The translations under genes and the position numbers were made by a program. 64,000 nucleotides of DNA from the NCBI GenBank assembly GCA_963969595.1, contig OZ018417.1, forward strand, positions 4,404,501 to 4,468,500, read 5' to 3'. This document shows positions 11,683-22,827 of the stretch, piece by piece. Numbering within the stretch: position 1 is the first letter of the stretch; the number at the start of each line of letters is the position of its first letter. Source of the stretch: Neckera pumila. Lineage: Eukaryota; Streptophyta; Bryopsida; Hypnales; Neckeraceae. The notes under the pieces are model-generated. The model was not told the origin of the DNA. It did not search any database and saw only the letters and a program-made list of their open reading frames with translations.

Positions 11683-14529
11683 TGCAGGGCTCCGAAGATC
11701 CCAAAATCTCAGTTTGTCTTTTCCTTTTCTTTTTTTTTCCTTTTTTTCCCTTATTTTCCTTTTTATTTTTCTGCAGTTTTGTTTGTGGGAGGTGAATCCC
11801 AAATCCTTCTCCAGTTTTGTAGTGATGCTTACTCGGCAGCCGCTTTGCGCTGAGGCAAAGTAACTCCTTAACAATCACTCAGACAAGGTTCAACTTATTT
11901 CTTCTCACGGGTAGGGTTTAAGTGATTTATTTTATACTCTTGGTTGTGGTATATCCTTTGGCAGCCCTTATGGGGGAAGTGAAGGGTTGGGGGAGGGGGA
12001 AGTTAGACTCGCAGACTTCAACGAGTCTCTGGGTTGACTTATAGAATGTGTCGATTTGAGTGACCTTTCTACCTTCCTTAAGCAGGCAGGCAAGGTGGGG
12101 TTGGGACTAGTTTAGCAGGCGAGCTATTCTTGGAATTGAAATTGCAGAATGTGTGTTGAGGATTGATGATAGGTCGGAAACGACAGCTTAGGTTTCAGTA
12201 TGAGACTCTGTTCATGAAAAGCCCTGTGAACTGATTGTAGGGAATCATGATGTCGATACTGCATCTCCTGGATGCTATGTTGGTTTCTCATGGGTCGACA
12301 AAATCAATACAGAGATCTTGGGGTTTTATACTGAAGTCTAGCGAAACCTTCTTGTTGTCTGTTTTCTACTTGTTTTGATATTGACCCTGTTCCTCTCCCG
12401 TGGACGGTCAGGTTGCCGGTAACTCCCTTTGTTGTTGTCTTTAAGTGCGCATTTGGAATATTTCCGTTATAATTGTTGACTTGAAAAGGTTTTGAGTTAA
12501 GTGTGTTGTCTATGTTATCCTGTACGTATCGGGGCACCCCAGAATGACGAATACAATATTGTGGAGGGTGTAGTTCAGTGTTGCAAGTTCGATGTTCCAA
12601 ATTGAAGTCAGCTCCTCTGGTCGGCCAAGTCATGATATTCAAAGATTTTAATTTTGGTATCATTCTCTTATATCACAAACACTGATCTAATTCCGTGCTA
12701 TCCTTAGATAGCCTCTTATGTTACTGCTGGTGTCAATGCTCAGTAATGGGGAGTTTTTGCAGCTTTGACATCTTTTGGGAGGTTGGAGTAGGTTCGAACC
12801 AGGAAAGCATCACGGACCTATCATCCAGGTGATCGATTCGGTACATGGCTTCTTAGCTACTACTTTCTTTTCCTTCTTTACCTGTGATTTTCTTTCTGTA
12901 GTCGATTGGAGTCTTCGTAACTCTCTCCATAGACTCTGCTTGGAAGTTTTTTTTTTTCCAAGCAGTTGCGTTGAGAAATGTCAACCACTGATATAATAAG
13001 AGCTGTTATTCTGTTGGGATGCGCTCGATGGTGGTATCTCTCATGGTGACAATTATGAGACCAGTTCGAGTAGTAGAAGTCCGTGCTGGAGCCTGGGAAT
13101 GCGAGCCGCATCTTCATAGCAGCGCTTGTGAATTGCGTTCGAGTTCATAAGCAGTGCATCTTTGATTTCTTTTTTGCACTCTTGAGGTCAATCTTAGCCA
13201 GTGACTCAGACAAAACACAATGCCTGGTTTTAGCAATGGATTGTCAGCGTAAACTATGTCTTTGTTTTCGTCACTGATACCCCCAAATGTCTGTTATGAT
13301 CATTTTGGAGGATGGATGGGGCACGCTGAGGTAGACACGGTTTCATTGCCCAACACGTACTTAGGCACCGAATCACCACGGGTGTTTGAATGTACTGCTG
13401 CGCGCTAGCCCCTCCCGTACCAAAATTTAGTGAAGCAAAGCAGGACGCTCGGTTTGACAGCCAATTTCGCATTGAGTAGCAAATAATTTCACGTCGAAGG
13501 GAATTCCGAGCTCCAGTCTCCTCGCAAGCAAGGGATCCCTTGTCTGCTGTAACCCAGTGCATCGATGTGGTTTTGGTCTAGACAACCTCCAAGAGCCAGG
13601 GGGCTTAAGACTTAATCCTTTTTGGTTGATCACGGTTGATCATTGACTGTTATAAGTTAGAAGCGTTACTTATGGGTTACAACCTTCATAGATGACACAG
13701 TTGCCTCTAAAAAAATTCGGACTCGGCCAGTTTCCTCTCGCTTCTCTTTTATTTCTGCTGAGAATGTGGTGAATCATTTCGTAGACGTTGCACTAGCCTA
13801 AATACACTGAATCTCTCTCTGGTAGCCTAAATATTTCTGAAAATGTGCATGGTTACCCTTTTTTTTTTTTTTCTCATTTCCATTCCCATTCCACATAGAA
13901 AAAATTCGTTTACCGGGTCCAACTCATCCATTTTTTAAAAATAAAATCGAAGCTCCATCCTGACCCACGAAACTAGAATCCATTCTAATGTAACTTGAGT
14001 TTAAGTATGATTATTTTGTAAGGAAGTGTGACACATGTTTTTCCAGTGTGTGTCTTGGTAAACTCAGTCGAAGCTCCATCAGTCCCCCCCTCGGTTGTAT
14101 CAAATCCGTGTAAAGTAATGGAACAGTAGAGAGGATGAGTTCCAGGTGTCCTGTTGCCACAGGTGGGTCACTACTCCTACTCTACAGTGGTCCTCCACTC
14201 CTCCCTGTAATAAGTTTTAAGTCATGTCGGAATCTCACTTACTTCTCCCTTTAGATTCTTAAGTGGGTCAATTCATTGTTTTTCCTGGTAAATGAATCCA
14301 AGGACTGGGATTGGGAATATTCGCCTCGGGTAGTGCTGTAGTGGTGCCTAGTGCCTAGTGGAGGCCTTTGCGTTTTTTTTTATTATTAGTGTAGGTATAA
14401 TCATCTTCATCTGATGCATATCCGGTATCTTGGGATTTTCGGCTTGGAAGGGCCGCGGTTTTCCACGTATGCACACGCACTGAGTCACCGAGTCACTGAC
14501 CCACCAAAAGGGGGGGTTGGGACTTGAGA
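11683..14529. other. 3' UTR and balanced-composition flank of the AT-hook gene, no further gene seen
   Basis: A T/C-rich tract at 11719-11775 follows the stop and probably lies in the 3' UTR. The remaining sequence keeps balanced composition to about 13.7 kb, so it may be transcribed or be an old gene island. Open frames here (for example 12304-12663 minus, 13254-13562 minus) show no motif and no splice context. Poly-T runs near 13859 and poly-C near 14085 are simple low-complexity sequence. Confidence 0.4.
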
Positions 14530-15553
14530 CTCTTCCATGCTCATAACTTATGCTTTTATGGGTCAAGATGAGAAGAAGAAAACTCCAAGCGGCGCTTTTG
14601 GAGGCGGGTGGGAGTGGATTAAAAGCTCACTGATTTGACCATGGTAGTGTTTGGTGGGGGTAGGGAGCTATTGGTGGTCATGGTATGGAAATGGGGCGGT
14701 TGTTTTGTTTATTTATGGGCTTTAAACAATAGAGGGAGAGGGGGAGGTTTTGCATTGAGAAAAGCTTGCCTATGTTTCAAAAATAAAATAAAATAAAGAA
14801 AAAAAACTTGCCTATTGGTTCCCAATTTTTTTTTTAAAAGTGTCCTATTTGGACCTCATGTTTGTTAACCCCTACATAATATTGTATAACCAGGCAATGG
14901 TCTTTCATATGGAAGGAAGGTTTTGCATATTGTGGAAAGCTATTGGTTTCCAATTTTATTTTATTTATAAAAGTGACCTACTTGGCCTTCATATTTATTA
15001 ACCCCAATATAATATTGTATAATCAGGCAATGGTCTTCCCTATGGTAGGAAGGTTTTGCATAATGTGAAAAGCTATTGGTCTCCACATTTTTTTTTAAAA
15101 ATGTCCTATTTGGACCTCATGTTTGTTAATCCATACATAACATTGTATAACCAGACAATGGTCTTTCCTATAGTAGGATTGAAGGTTTTGCATATTGTGA
15201 AAAGCTACACGTCTCTAGATTAAAAATAAATACAGTGTCCTATTTGGACCTCATGTTTGTTAATTCCTATATAATATTGTATAATTAGGCAATGGTTTTC
15301 CCTAGGGTAGGAAGGTAGTATGCTTTGCTACATATCTGGGAAGGACTTATAAAGTAATTTAATCCTTAAGCACCCTAAAGGAACAGAAGTATCCTCACAC
15401 AATTTCAAATCCAATTTAAAGTGTTGTAACTTTTGCATCCAATGTCTAAATTATGCTTCCATGCTAATTTATGCTTTTAGAGGTCAAAATGAGAAGAAAA
15501 AAACTCCAAGCGGCGCTTTGGGAGGTGGCAAAACCTCCCCCTCTCCCTCTTTT
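14530..15553 (+). repeat. Composite repeat, copy 1, with four ~130-bp tandem units
   Basis: Four tandem units carry CCTATTTGGACCTCATG, then GTTAACCCCTACATAATATTG, GGCAATGGTCTTCC and AAGGTTTTGCATATTG. They begin at about 14843, 14973, 15104 and 15237. They are preceded by a GTGGGAGTGGATTAAAAGC block and a GTAGGGAGCTATTGGTGG block (14605-14735), and followed by a tail with CTGGGAAGGACTTATAAAG and CTTTTGCATCCAATGTCT. The block ACTCCAAGCGGCGCTTT occurs at both edges (about 14582 and 15505). No coding potential. The second copy is at 16480-18160. Confidence 0.8.
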
Positions 15554-15555
15554 AT

Positions 15556-16475
15556 CCCCTAAAGGACCAACATGCGTTTTTTGGCATTATAGAAATTTTG
15601 GGCAAGTACCTATGACTAGAGGTTCAAATATTTTGGGCTGAAATTTTAATAGAACTTGGGGACGAGGAATATCTTTCATGTGCATTAAATTTCATGACAT
15701 TTGGAAATACGAGTCAAAAGTTATGGCCTAATATGTTACTTTTTTCACCAGGCGGGCAATTTGGGCAAATCTGAAAAAAATAATTTTTTCAGAAATAAAA
15801 ATTTGAAACTGGTTTTCTAGAATTATAAATACATGGAAAGGTTTGAATCATTCCATTCCAATCATTGAGTCAAAAGTTATGAGGGTTTTTAATTTGCGGG
15901 CAGTTATAGATTCTCTACTATAAAAAAAACTTTGTAATTGTTTATTTGACTCAGTTTTCAATATTTTTGGAAAAAAATAAAATCCTAGGATGTAGATTGA
16001 TTATTACAAAATTTCAACCGTTAGGATTGGCACTTTTTAATTCATAAATAAATTCTTAACAACTTAGTATTTTGAATCATTATCTACTTCTTTCTACTTA
16101 CTATTTTTTTCCTATATGTTGTACAATTCCAAATGATGCAAAAGATTTCAAGCATATTGCCAACTTATTTAGAAAATTGAATCCAAAGAAGCACCACCAT
16201 TTTGGACATTTTTCATAGAAAAATGAGCTTGTGAAGTGAAGCTGCCCGGTTTTTCGCAAGATTTGAAAAATGGTTTTGGAGACTTTGAATGCTTATATCT
16301 TTTGATCTTCACAGTGGAATTTTCTGAAATTTTTACCACATGTTGTTAATACATCATATTACAAGATCCTACAGTTACATGTGTCAAACTATTTTTTTCC
16401 AAAAATTTGGTAGTTGTATTAGAAATGGTAGTTTTGGAGCTTTTTTGGTGATTACATAGTCACGGACTTTAGGGG
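15556..16475 (+). mobile_element. TTAA-family element, subfamily 1, complete
   Basis: A 920-bp element from CCCCTAAAGGACCAACATGC to CTTTAGGGG, flanked on both sides by TTAT (15552-15555 and 16476-16479), a variant of the family's TTAA. It splits a composite repeat: the left flank (CCTCCCCCTCTCCCTCTTT) and right flank (AAAGCCCATAAATAAACAAA) are contiguous, in inverted form, at about 14700-14755. There the join reads TTTAAA, which contains TTAA. No open frame of useful length. Confidence 0.85.
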
Positions 16476-16479
16476 TTAT

Positions 16480-17061
16480 CCAAAGCCCATAAATAAACAA
16501 AACAGCCACCTCATTTCCAGACCATGACCACCCATAGCTCCCTACCCCACTGGTAGTTTTTGGTGCGTGGGGTCAAATCGATGAGCTTTTTAATCCACTC
16601 CCACCCATTGAGAAAAGCTTGCCTACTGGTTCCCAAATGAAAAAAAAGTGTCCTACTTGGACATCATGTTTGTTAACCCCTACATAACATTGTATAACTA
16701 GGCAATGGTCTTCCCTATAGTAGGAAGGTTTTGCATATTGTAAAAAGCTATTAGTCTCTAGATTTTAAAACAACAAAAAATCCTATTTGGACCTCATGTT
16801 TGTTAACTCCTACATATCATTGTATAACCATGCAATGGTCTTTCCTTTAGTAGGAAGGTTCTTGCATACTGCAAAAAACTGTTGGTCTTCAGATTTCAAA
16901 AGAAAAAAATGTCCTATTTGGACCTCATGTTTGTTAACCCCTACATAATATTGTATAACTAGGCAATGGTCTTTCCTATGGTAGGAAGGTTTTGCATATT
17001 GTGAAAAGCTACTGGTCTTCAGATTTTAAAAAAAAAATGTCCTATTTGGACCTTATGTTTG
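16480..17061 (+). repeat. Composite repeat, copy 2, left part
   Basis: The first 130 bp (16480-16608) is the inverted counterpart of 14605-14740 (AAGCCCATAAATAAACAAAA versus TTTTGTTTATTTATGGGCTT). It is followed by four direct ~130-bp units (CCTACTTGGACATCATG near 16648, then about 16784, 16911 and 17038). The fourth unit is interrupted at its TTAA by the element at 17066-17988 and resumes at 17993. Confidence 0.8.
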
Positions 17062-17065
17062 TTAA

Positions 17066-17988
17066 CCCCTAAAGTTCCATGACTATGTTCTCACCGAAAA
17101 CGCTCAAAAATTGCCATTTTTAGTACAAGTACCAAATTTTGGAAAAAAAACTTTTGACAGATGTAACCATAGAATCTTGTAGTATGGTGACTTGAGAACA
17201 TATGGTAAAAATTTCAGGAATTTCCACCACATGGATTGCAAGATATAAGCATTCAAATTCACTAAAACCATTTTTTTGGCCCTACAAAAAATAGGGCAAT
17301 AGCACTTCACAAGCTCACTTTTCAATGAAAAAATGTCCGAAATGATGGTGCTTATTTGGATTCTTTTTCCTACACAAGTTGTCTACATGCTTGAAAATTT
17401 TTACTTCATTTGGAATTGTACAATATATAGGAAAAAAAATAACAAGTAGATAGTAGTAGAGAATGATTCAAAATACAAAATTGTTAAGAATTTAATTATG
17501 GAACTAAAAAATGCTAATTCCAATGGTGGCAATGTTGTAATAAATAATCGACATCCTAGGATTTTGTTTTTTTCAAAAAATATTGAAAATTGAGTGAGAT
17601 AAAAGACTTCAAAGTTTATTTTAGAGTAGAGAATCCATAACTGCCCGCAAACTTAAAAATCTTCATAAGTTTTGACTCATTGATCAAAATGGGATGATTC
17701 AAAGCTTTTTACCTGTATATAACTCTAGAAAACTAATTTCAAATTTTTGTTTTCAAAAAAAGTGATTTTTTTTTTATTTGCTCGGACTGCCTAATTACAA
17801 AAAAGTAACATATTAGGCCATAACTTTTGACTTGTATTTCCAAATGTCATTAAATTTGGTGCATATGAAAGATATTCCTTGCTTCTACCTTCTATTAAAA
17901 TTTCAGCCAAAAATATAGAAATCTCTAGTTGTACGTACCTGCCCAAAAAATCTATACGGCCAAAAAACGCATGTTGGTCCTTTAGGGG
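17066..17988 (-). mobile_element. TTAA-family element, subfamily 1, complete, inverted
   Basis: A 923-bp element. Read on the minus strand it starts CCCCTAAAGGACCAACATGC at 17988 and ends ACTTTAGGGG at 17066. TTAA lies on both sides (17062-17065 and 17989-17992). It is inserted in the sequence GTTAACCCCTACATAA of a tandem unit. Intact sister units near 14863, 16674 and 16935 show the empty site with one TTAA. This is the cleanest insertion/empty-site comparison in the window. Confidence 0.92.
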
Positions 17989-17992
17989 TTAA

Positions 17993-18160
17993 CCCCTACA
18001 TAACTAGTCAATGGTCTTCTCTATGGTAGAAAGATATTATGCTTTGCTAGACAGCTGGGAAGGACTTATTAGGTTATTTGATCTTTAAATGCCCTAAAGG
18101 ACCACAAGTGTCCTCACACAATTTCAAATCCTGTTTACAGTGTTGTAACTTTTGCATCCA
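17993..18160 (+). repeat. Composite repeat, copy 2, right part
   Basis: Continues the interrupted unit (CCCCTACATAACTAGTCAATGG). It then matches the tail of copy 1: GGGAAGGACTTATTAGG, CCTCACACAATTTCAAATCC and TAACTTTTGCATCCAATGTCT parallel 15343-15450. No coding potential. Confidence 0.75.
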
Positions 18161-20321
18161 ATGTCTGAATTCAATAAACCTTATTGGAATAATTTGTGGA
18201 AAAGTTTCAGATGAATCCATGATATACTTATTTTTTGAATCCATTTGAAGTTCAAACTACATTCTAATGGCTGCAACTTTGGAGGCTTGTAGCTCTTTCA
18301 TCCAATTATCATTTTCAATTAAAAAAATTATTGGATTATGTTCCCCTTGAAGTTAGATTATTGTAGTAAAATTTTAATGTCAATCCCAGTTGTTTTCAGT
18401 ATTTGAGAGCAATTCAAAGTTCAAAATCCTAACATCTTTGGACCACAATGAACTTTGGTGGCTTATTTCTTCTTCATACAATGTCTTGTGTCTAATAAAG
18501 AAAATGTGAAAGTTGTGCATACTTTCTAGTTTGTGTGCTAAAAATTTCATATCAATCCAAGAAGGTATGAATGACTAAGAAGCATTTTAGTAGGGGGTTT
18601 AGTCTTAAATATGTTTTTTGCAACTTTTCTTGCTGTTTTTTGACATTTCAAAAGCCATTTTGCAAACACAATTAGTCAACTGAATGATATTTTCTTTCAC
18701 CAATATGTTTGTATACTGGTTTTGAATAACTTTATAGTTTAAAGTTTTTTCATCTGAGTAGGTTTAGAAATCAAATTTCACCTCCAAATGTGTTGTTAGC
18801 AAAATTTCAACATCCTTTTTCAACACTAAAACATTATAATTCTGCAATTTTATGTGGCCAAATGACTCCAAATTTGATTCATGCCATCTACAACATGAGC
18901 ACCATAAGATTGTATGGTTGAGATTTTTATATGTTAGTGACATTATATTAGATCTATAACACTTCAAAATTTTTATACATTAGATCTATAACACTTCAAA
19001 AGCAAATATGTTGAGATTTTTATACGTTAGATCTATAACACTTCAAAAGCAAATATGTTTTTAAACCTAATAAGGCCCTGGGCTTTTAGGGAGTAAGGAT
19101 TGGAGGTGATTGAAGAGCCATATAAAATAATTTTATTCACCGTAGGAGACCCTTTTGAAGGATGCAAAAGAAACCACTACTTCATTGGTAAACAATGTTA
19201 TATAAGAGAAGAAACATCTACAAGGTGGATTATGAATGTTTTCAAGAGCATTTTGTTGGAGCTACAATAAATTGAAGAAGTGCATCTAAAAAAATAGTTC
19301 TTATCTATTGTTCAATAATATGACTAGTACAATCACGGGGTGGTTCATAATTATTGTGCAAAGCTATGGATGAGTTTATATAGCCGTGATGAGAAGAAAA
19401 TGAAACTAACCAAGATGAAGATATGATGTTCACATTCTATTCGTGCAATAATTTGATTTTGCTAAAAGAACTCAAAAAAATTACATTTGCCTTTTTCTTG
19501 GGGACTCTGAGGGGATTAAGGTTGTTTTGAAAAAGGACATATAGAGAGTGCCTTTTGTCAAATTTTATTTAGGTTATGATGAACACATACAATGTTCTTC
19601 ATTGATTTTGGTGGTATAAAATTTAAGCCTTTTTGAATTATGTTTCTTCAACATGATCCATGAAATTGTTATAAAAAATTTCAACAATTTTGCAAACATT
19701 TATTTCAAGACAAAGAAAATACATTAAAGTGAATGTGAGGAAGTTTGACTAGGATTTTACTCAAATACAATATAGTTAATGCTCTATAGATAAACCTTAA
19801 AATTCTCATAAGAATAAATATATATATTTGTCCTATTAGTGAACAAGGGGGGGGGGGGAGGAGGGGGGAGATTGGTGTTACCTCAAAATTTTATTTTTGT
19901 AGAAATTAGTGCAAAAAAATAATACTTCAACTTGCACTAGTTCAAGATAGTGAAAATTATACTCTGGAGTAGTATATACTAGTGTCATGCTTACTATTAT
20001 TAAATTATGGCATACCTATTCTATTTGTTTTGGTCATTGTTGAAAATAATCTTCATAGGTGTGATTAGGCTATTTTTGTCTATAGAAATGGATGAAACAT
20101 GTGAAATACAGATAACAATTAATCTATATTCACAAAGTATCTACATTCATCATCCTAAAGCAATACCATTGCAAGATTCTATATCATTTCAGCAATATCA
20201 TTTACTGATAAAAAGTGGAATATATTGCCCATTGTATATCCTTAATATAATTTCGTCTCTTACTTCTTGAAAGAGACCTTAATATGGTAAATGCAAATTT
20301 TAGAAGTGAGAGAAAAACCTA
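18161..20321. other. AT-rich intergenic stretch with dispersed repeat fragments
   Basis: No gene seen. 18970-19060 carries a short local duplication (GTTAGATCTATAACACTTCAAAAGC twice). 19085-19200 (GGATTGGAGGTGATTGAAGAGCCATATAAA and following) is a diverged relative of the repeats at 49595 and 57022. 19848-19868 is a poly-G-rich run. 19870-19980 (GTTACCTCAAAATTTTA..AATACTTCAACTTGCACTA) recurs near 61845-61950, so it is a dispersed repeat. Confidence 0.5.
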
Positions 20322-20875
20322 CTCCCTTTGTCTCGCAATAAATCCGGGGTTTCCAAATATACTTATCTCATATTAAATTAGATATTGGCTCTCTACAACT
20401 TGATGGACAACAACTAAAGCTAGTTTGCATGCCCTAAAGCAAAAGGATCCAAAGATTCCACTCTCCAAAGACTACATAGCAATTTTATCCTTGCAAAAGG
20501 AATCAAAATGCAACCATTAACCAACCAAAGGCAAAGAATTCAACCCACAACTATATAAACACTGCTACTAACAAATCTCTTGTTGAGAATTTCCTAGACT
20601 TGGATCACAAGACATTGTCGGAATTGAATACAAAAGACAACAATGGACAGCAATGCACCAACATTGCTCAGAAAGTCATTAAAATTAATACCATTGGAGT
20701 AGTTTCAAAAAGGGCAAAAATTTGTCGCTCTTGTCGCTTGTTTTCAACATGCACCGCTTTGCCATTGACTTCCATTGTTTCCCACCTAGTGGAGTTTAGT
20801 AAAAGCCACACTAAGTCTACAATCTTTTGAAAATAAGAGCTATTCACGCATTAATCTATTGCGAGATGGAAGGAG
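20322..20875. mobile_element. Stowaway-like MITE (Tc1/mariner type), 554 bp
   Basis: Terminal inverted repeats CTCCCTTTGTCTCGCAATAA at the left and, inverted at the right, CTCCTTCCATCTCGCAATAG. A TA is present on each side (20320-20321 and 20876-20877). CTCCCTCCGT-type ends with a TA duplication are the hallmark of plant Stowaway elements. The interior holds a 76-codon frame (20600-20830) with a run NGQQCTNIAQK...VVSKRAK that vaguely recalls the helix-turn-helix start of plant mariner transposases. It is too short and diverged to call. Confidence 0.75.
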
Positions 20876-21084
20876 TAGGAATTACTAAGGACTTTTGGAA
20901 AGTTTAACCAACTATATTTGTAAAATAGCTTTAAGCAACCTTGAACAATTGATCTCTAAAGCACATCAATAGTAAATTGACTTTCAACCACAAGGTTTAC
21001 AAACTATTAGATGTCAACTTTAGAGGTTTGCTTTGAAAAGACTCTCACAAATCAACAGTTTAGTGTATGAGCCATGGTACTTAA

Positions 21085-21812
21085 CCCATAAAGGAATGAA
21101 CATTGTATTTTGGCAGTATAGTAATTTTGTGCAGCTTAGTATGAAGGAAATTTTTAATTTTTTTTTTCAAATTTTCACGCAACATGTGCCTCAGGAGTAG
21201 CTTTAAGGCCCAACAATTTTCAAAAATTTTGACCACATAGTTAAAAAGCAACGGTATGATGTGTATTTTTATTGTTCAATGTGCAATTCAAAAAACTTTT
21301 AAAAATCATTTTTTTAAGAAATAAAAATTTGAAATTAATTTTCTACTTACTATTGGTTTCCTATATGTTGTACAATTTGGTTGCATGCTTGAATTTTTTT
21401 GTGTTTTGAATCATTCACTACTTTTTTCTACTTACTATTTTTTCTTATATGTTGTACAGTTCCCAATGATCTAAATTTCTCAAGCTGCAACCAACTTGCC
21501 TTGAAGAATGAATCCAAAGAATTACCACCATTTTGGACATTTTTTCATACAAATGTGACCTTGTGAAGTGCAGCTGTCCAATTTTGTGTAGGGCCTAAAA
21601 TAAGATTTTTGTCAATTCAAACTCTAATATCTTGCAATCTGCACGATGGAAATTTCTAAAAAAATTTTGACGTCTTCTCAAATCAGCATACTATAGAATC
21701 CTATGGTTTCATGTGTCCAAAAATTTTTTTTTTCTAAAATTTTTGTATCTATATTAGAGATGGCAAGTTTTATAGTGGTTTTGGTGAAAACATAATCAAT
21801 AACCTTTGGGGA
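21085..21812 (+). mobile_element. TTAA-family element, chimeric (subfamily 3 left, subfamily 1 right)
   Basis: A 728-bp element flanked by TTAA (21081-21084 and 21813-21816). The left ~250 bp matches the arms of the foldback element at 50102-50669 (CAACATGTGCCTCAGGAGTAGC, GTTAAAAAGC). The right ~450 bp matches the right half of subfamily 1 (TTGTACAATT, ACCACCATTTTGGACATTTT, GTGAAGTGCAGCTG). Part of the middle of full copies is missing. The termini have drifted (CCCATAAAGG ... CTTTGGGGA). Confidence 0.75.
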
Positions 21813-21816
21813 TTAA

Positions 21817-22827
21817 TTATCTAAAATAGTGGCTAATAAAATTAAGTATGTTTGAGAATCAATTTCATTTAAAGGGTTATAAGCAGGAGCAATTGCTATC
21901 TATAAGTAATTGGATTTTGAAGCTGATCGACCCAATTACTTTGTTTGATTTTGTTTGGAAGAAAACTATTTTTTATTTTATTTCTTAACAAATGTTTTTC
22001 AAGCCATTACCATATTAATCAATATTCCCTTTAGGGTCCAATATGCAAATTTTGAGCAATAAACATACTTGTCAAGAAAAACCATTTTCACTTAATGTTA
22101 ATGTGATCAGATTAAATAATTCTATATGATGTGTATAAATTTGCATTCATAGTAGATAATATGCTCTTTATTTACTTTAAATCAATGTATAATGTAATTG
22201 ATTCAGAAGGATTGTGTATTATAGTTCATAATTAGGTCACATGTTGTTTATGTCACAATCATGATTAGCACACTTTTTACAATCAATCATGTCATTGCAA
22301 GCATAAACGGATGAGCTTTGTTACTTTGCTATTATGGTTTTTGAAATATGCAGATGTTATCTTGATTTGTAATTATCTTATATGCACTTTGCAATACTAA
22401 AAAAAATTATTATGTGAGAAATTTCCTTTATAGCGAAAGGGGTTTGAAAGTCAACTTTAATCTTTAGCGGTCAAAGATTATGATATATGAATCAGAACAG
22501 AGCGGTCTTTGAATTATGATTTTTCAATTGAAAAATAAAAATAAAAACAAGCGGGCAACCATTGTATATTTCTATAATGTATAGGGATATGAGGTTGTGG
22601 AATGGCATTTATTGCCACTTTTGAAGTGATTGTGTAAGAAAGTGTACAAATGCAATAGTAGGGTAATTAGAGAATACACTTTGCACACGTGGCACATTGT
22701 AATTGGCCAGAAGTGCTTTTCATTTCCTTATATTGCATGAAATGTTTTACATAAAACACAAAAAGTGTGTCAATGATTAGAATTACACTAAAAGATTGTT
22801 GTTTGCATTGTGGTCACTGTAAACCAA
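21817..22827. other. AT-rich intergenic stretch, no gene seen
   Basis: About 1 kb with no recognisable coding frame, RNA gene or element ends. It precedes, on the minus-strand reading, the 3' end of the decayed coding remnant at 22828-23784. Confidence 0.45.

Noticed and set aside
12304..12663. 119-codon minus-strand frame in the 3' flank of the AT-hook gene
   Set aside because: No recognisable domain, no splice or promoter context; open by chance in balanced-composition DNA.
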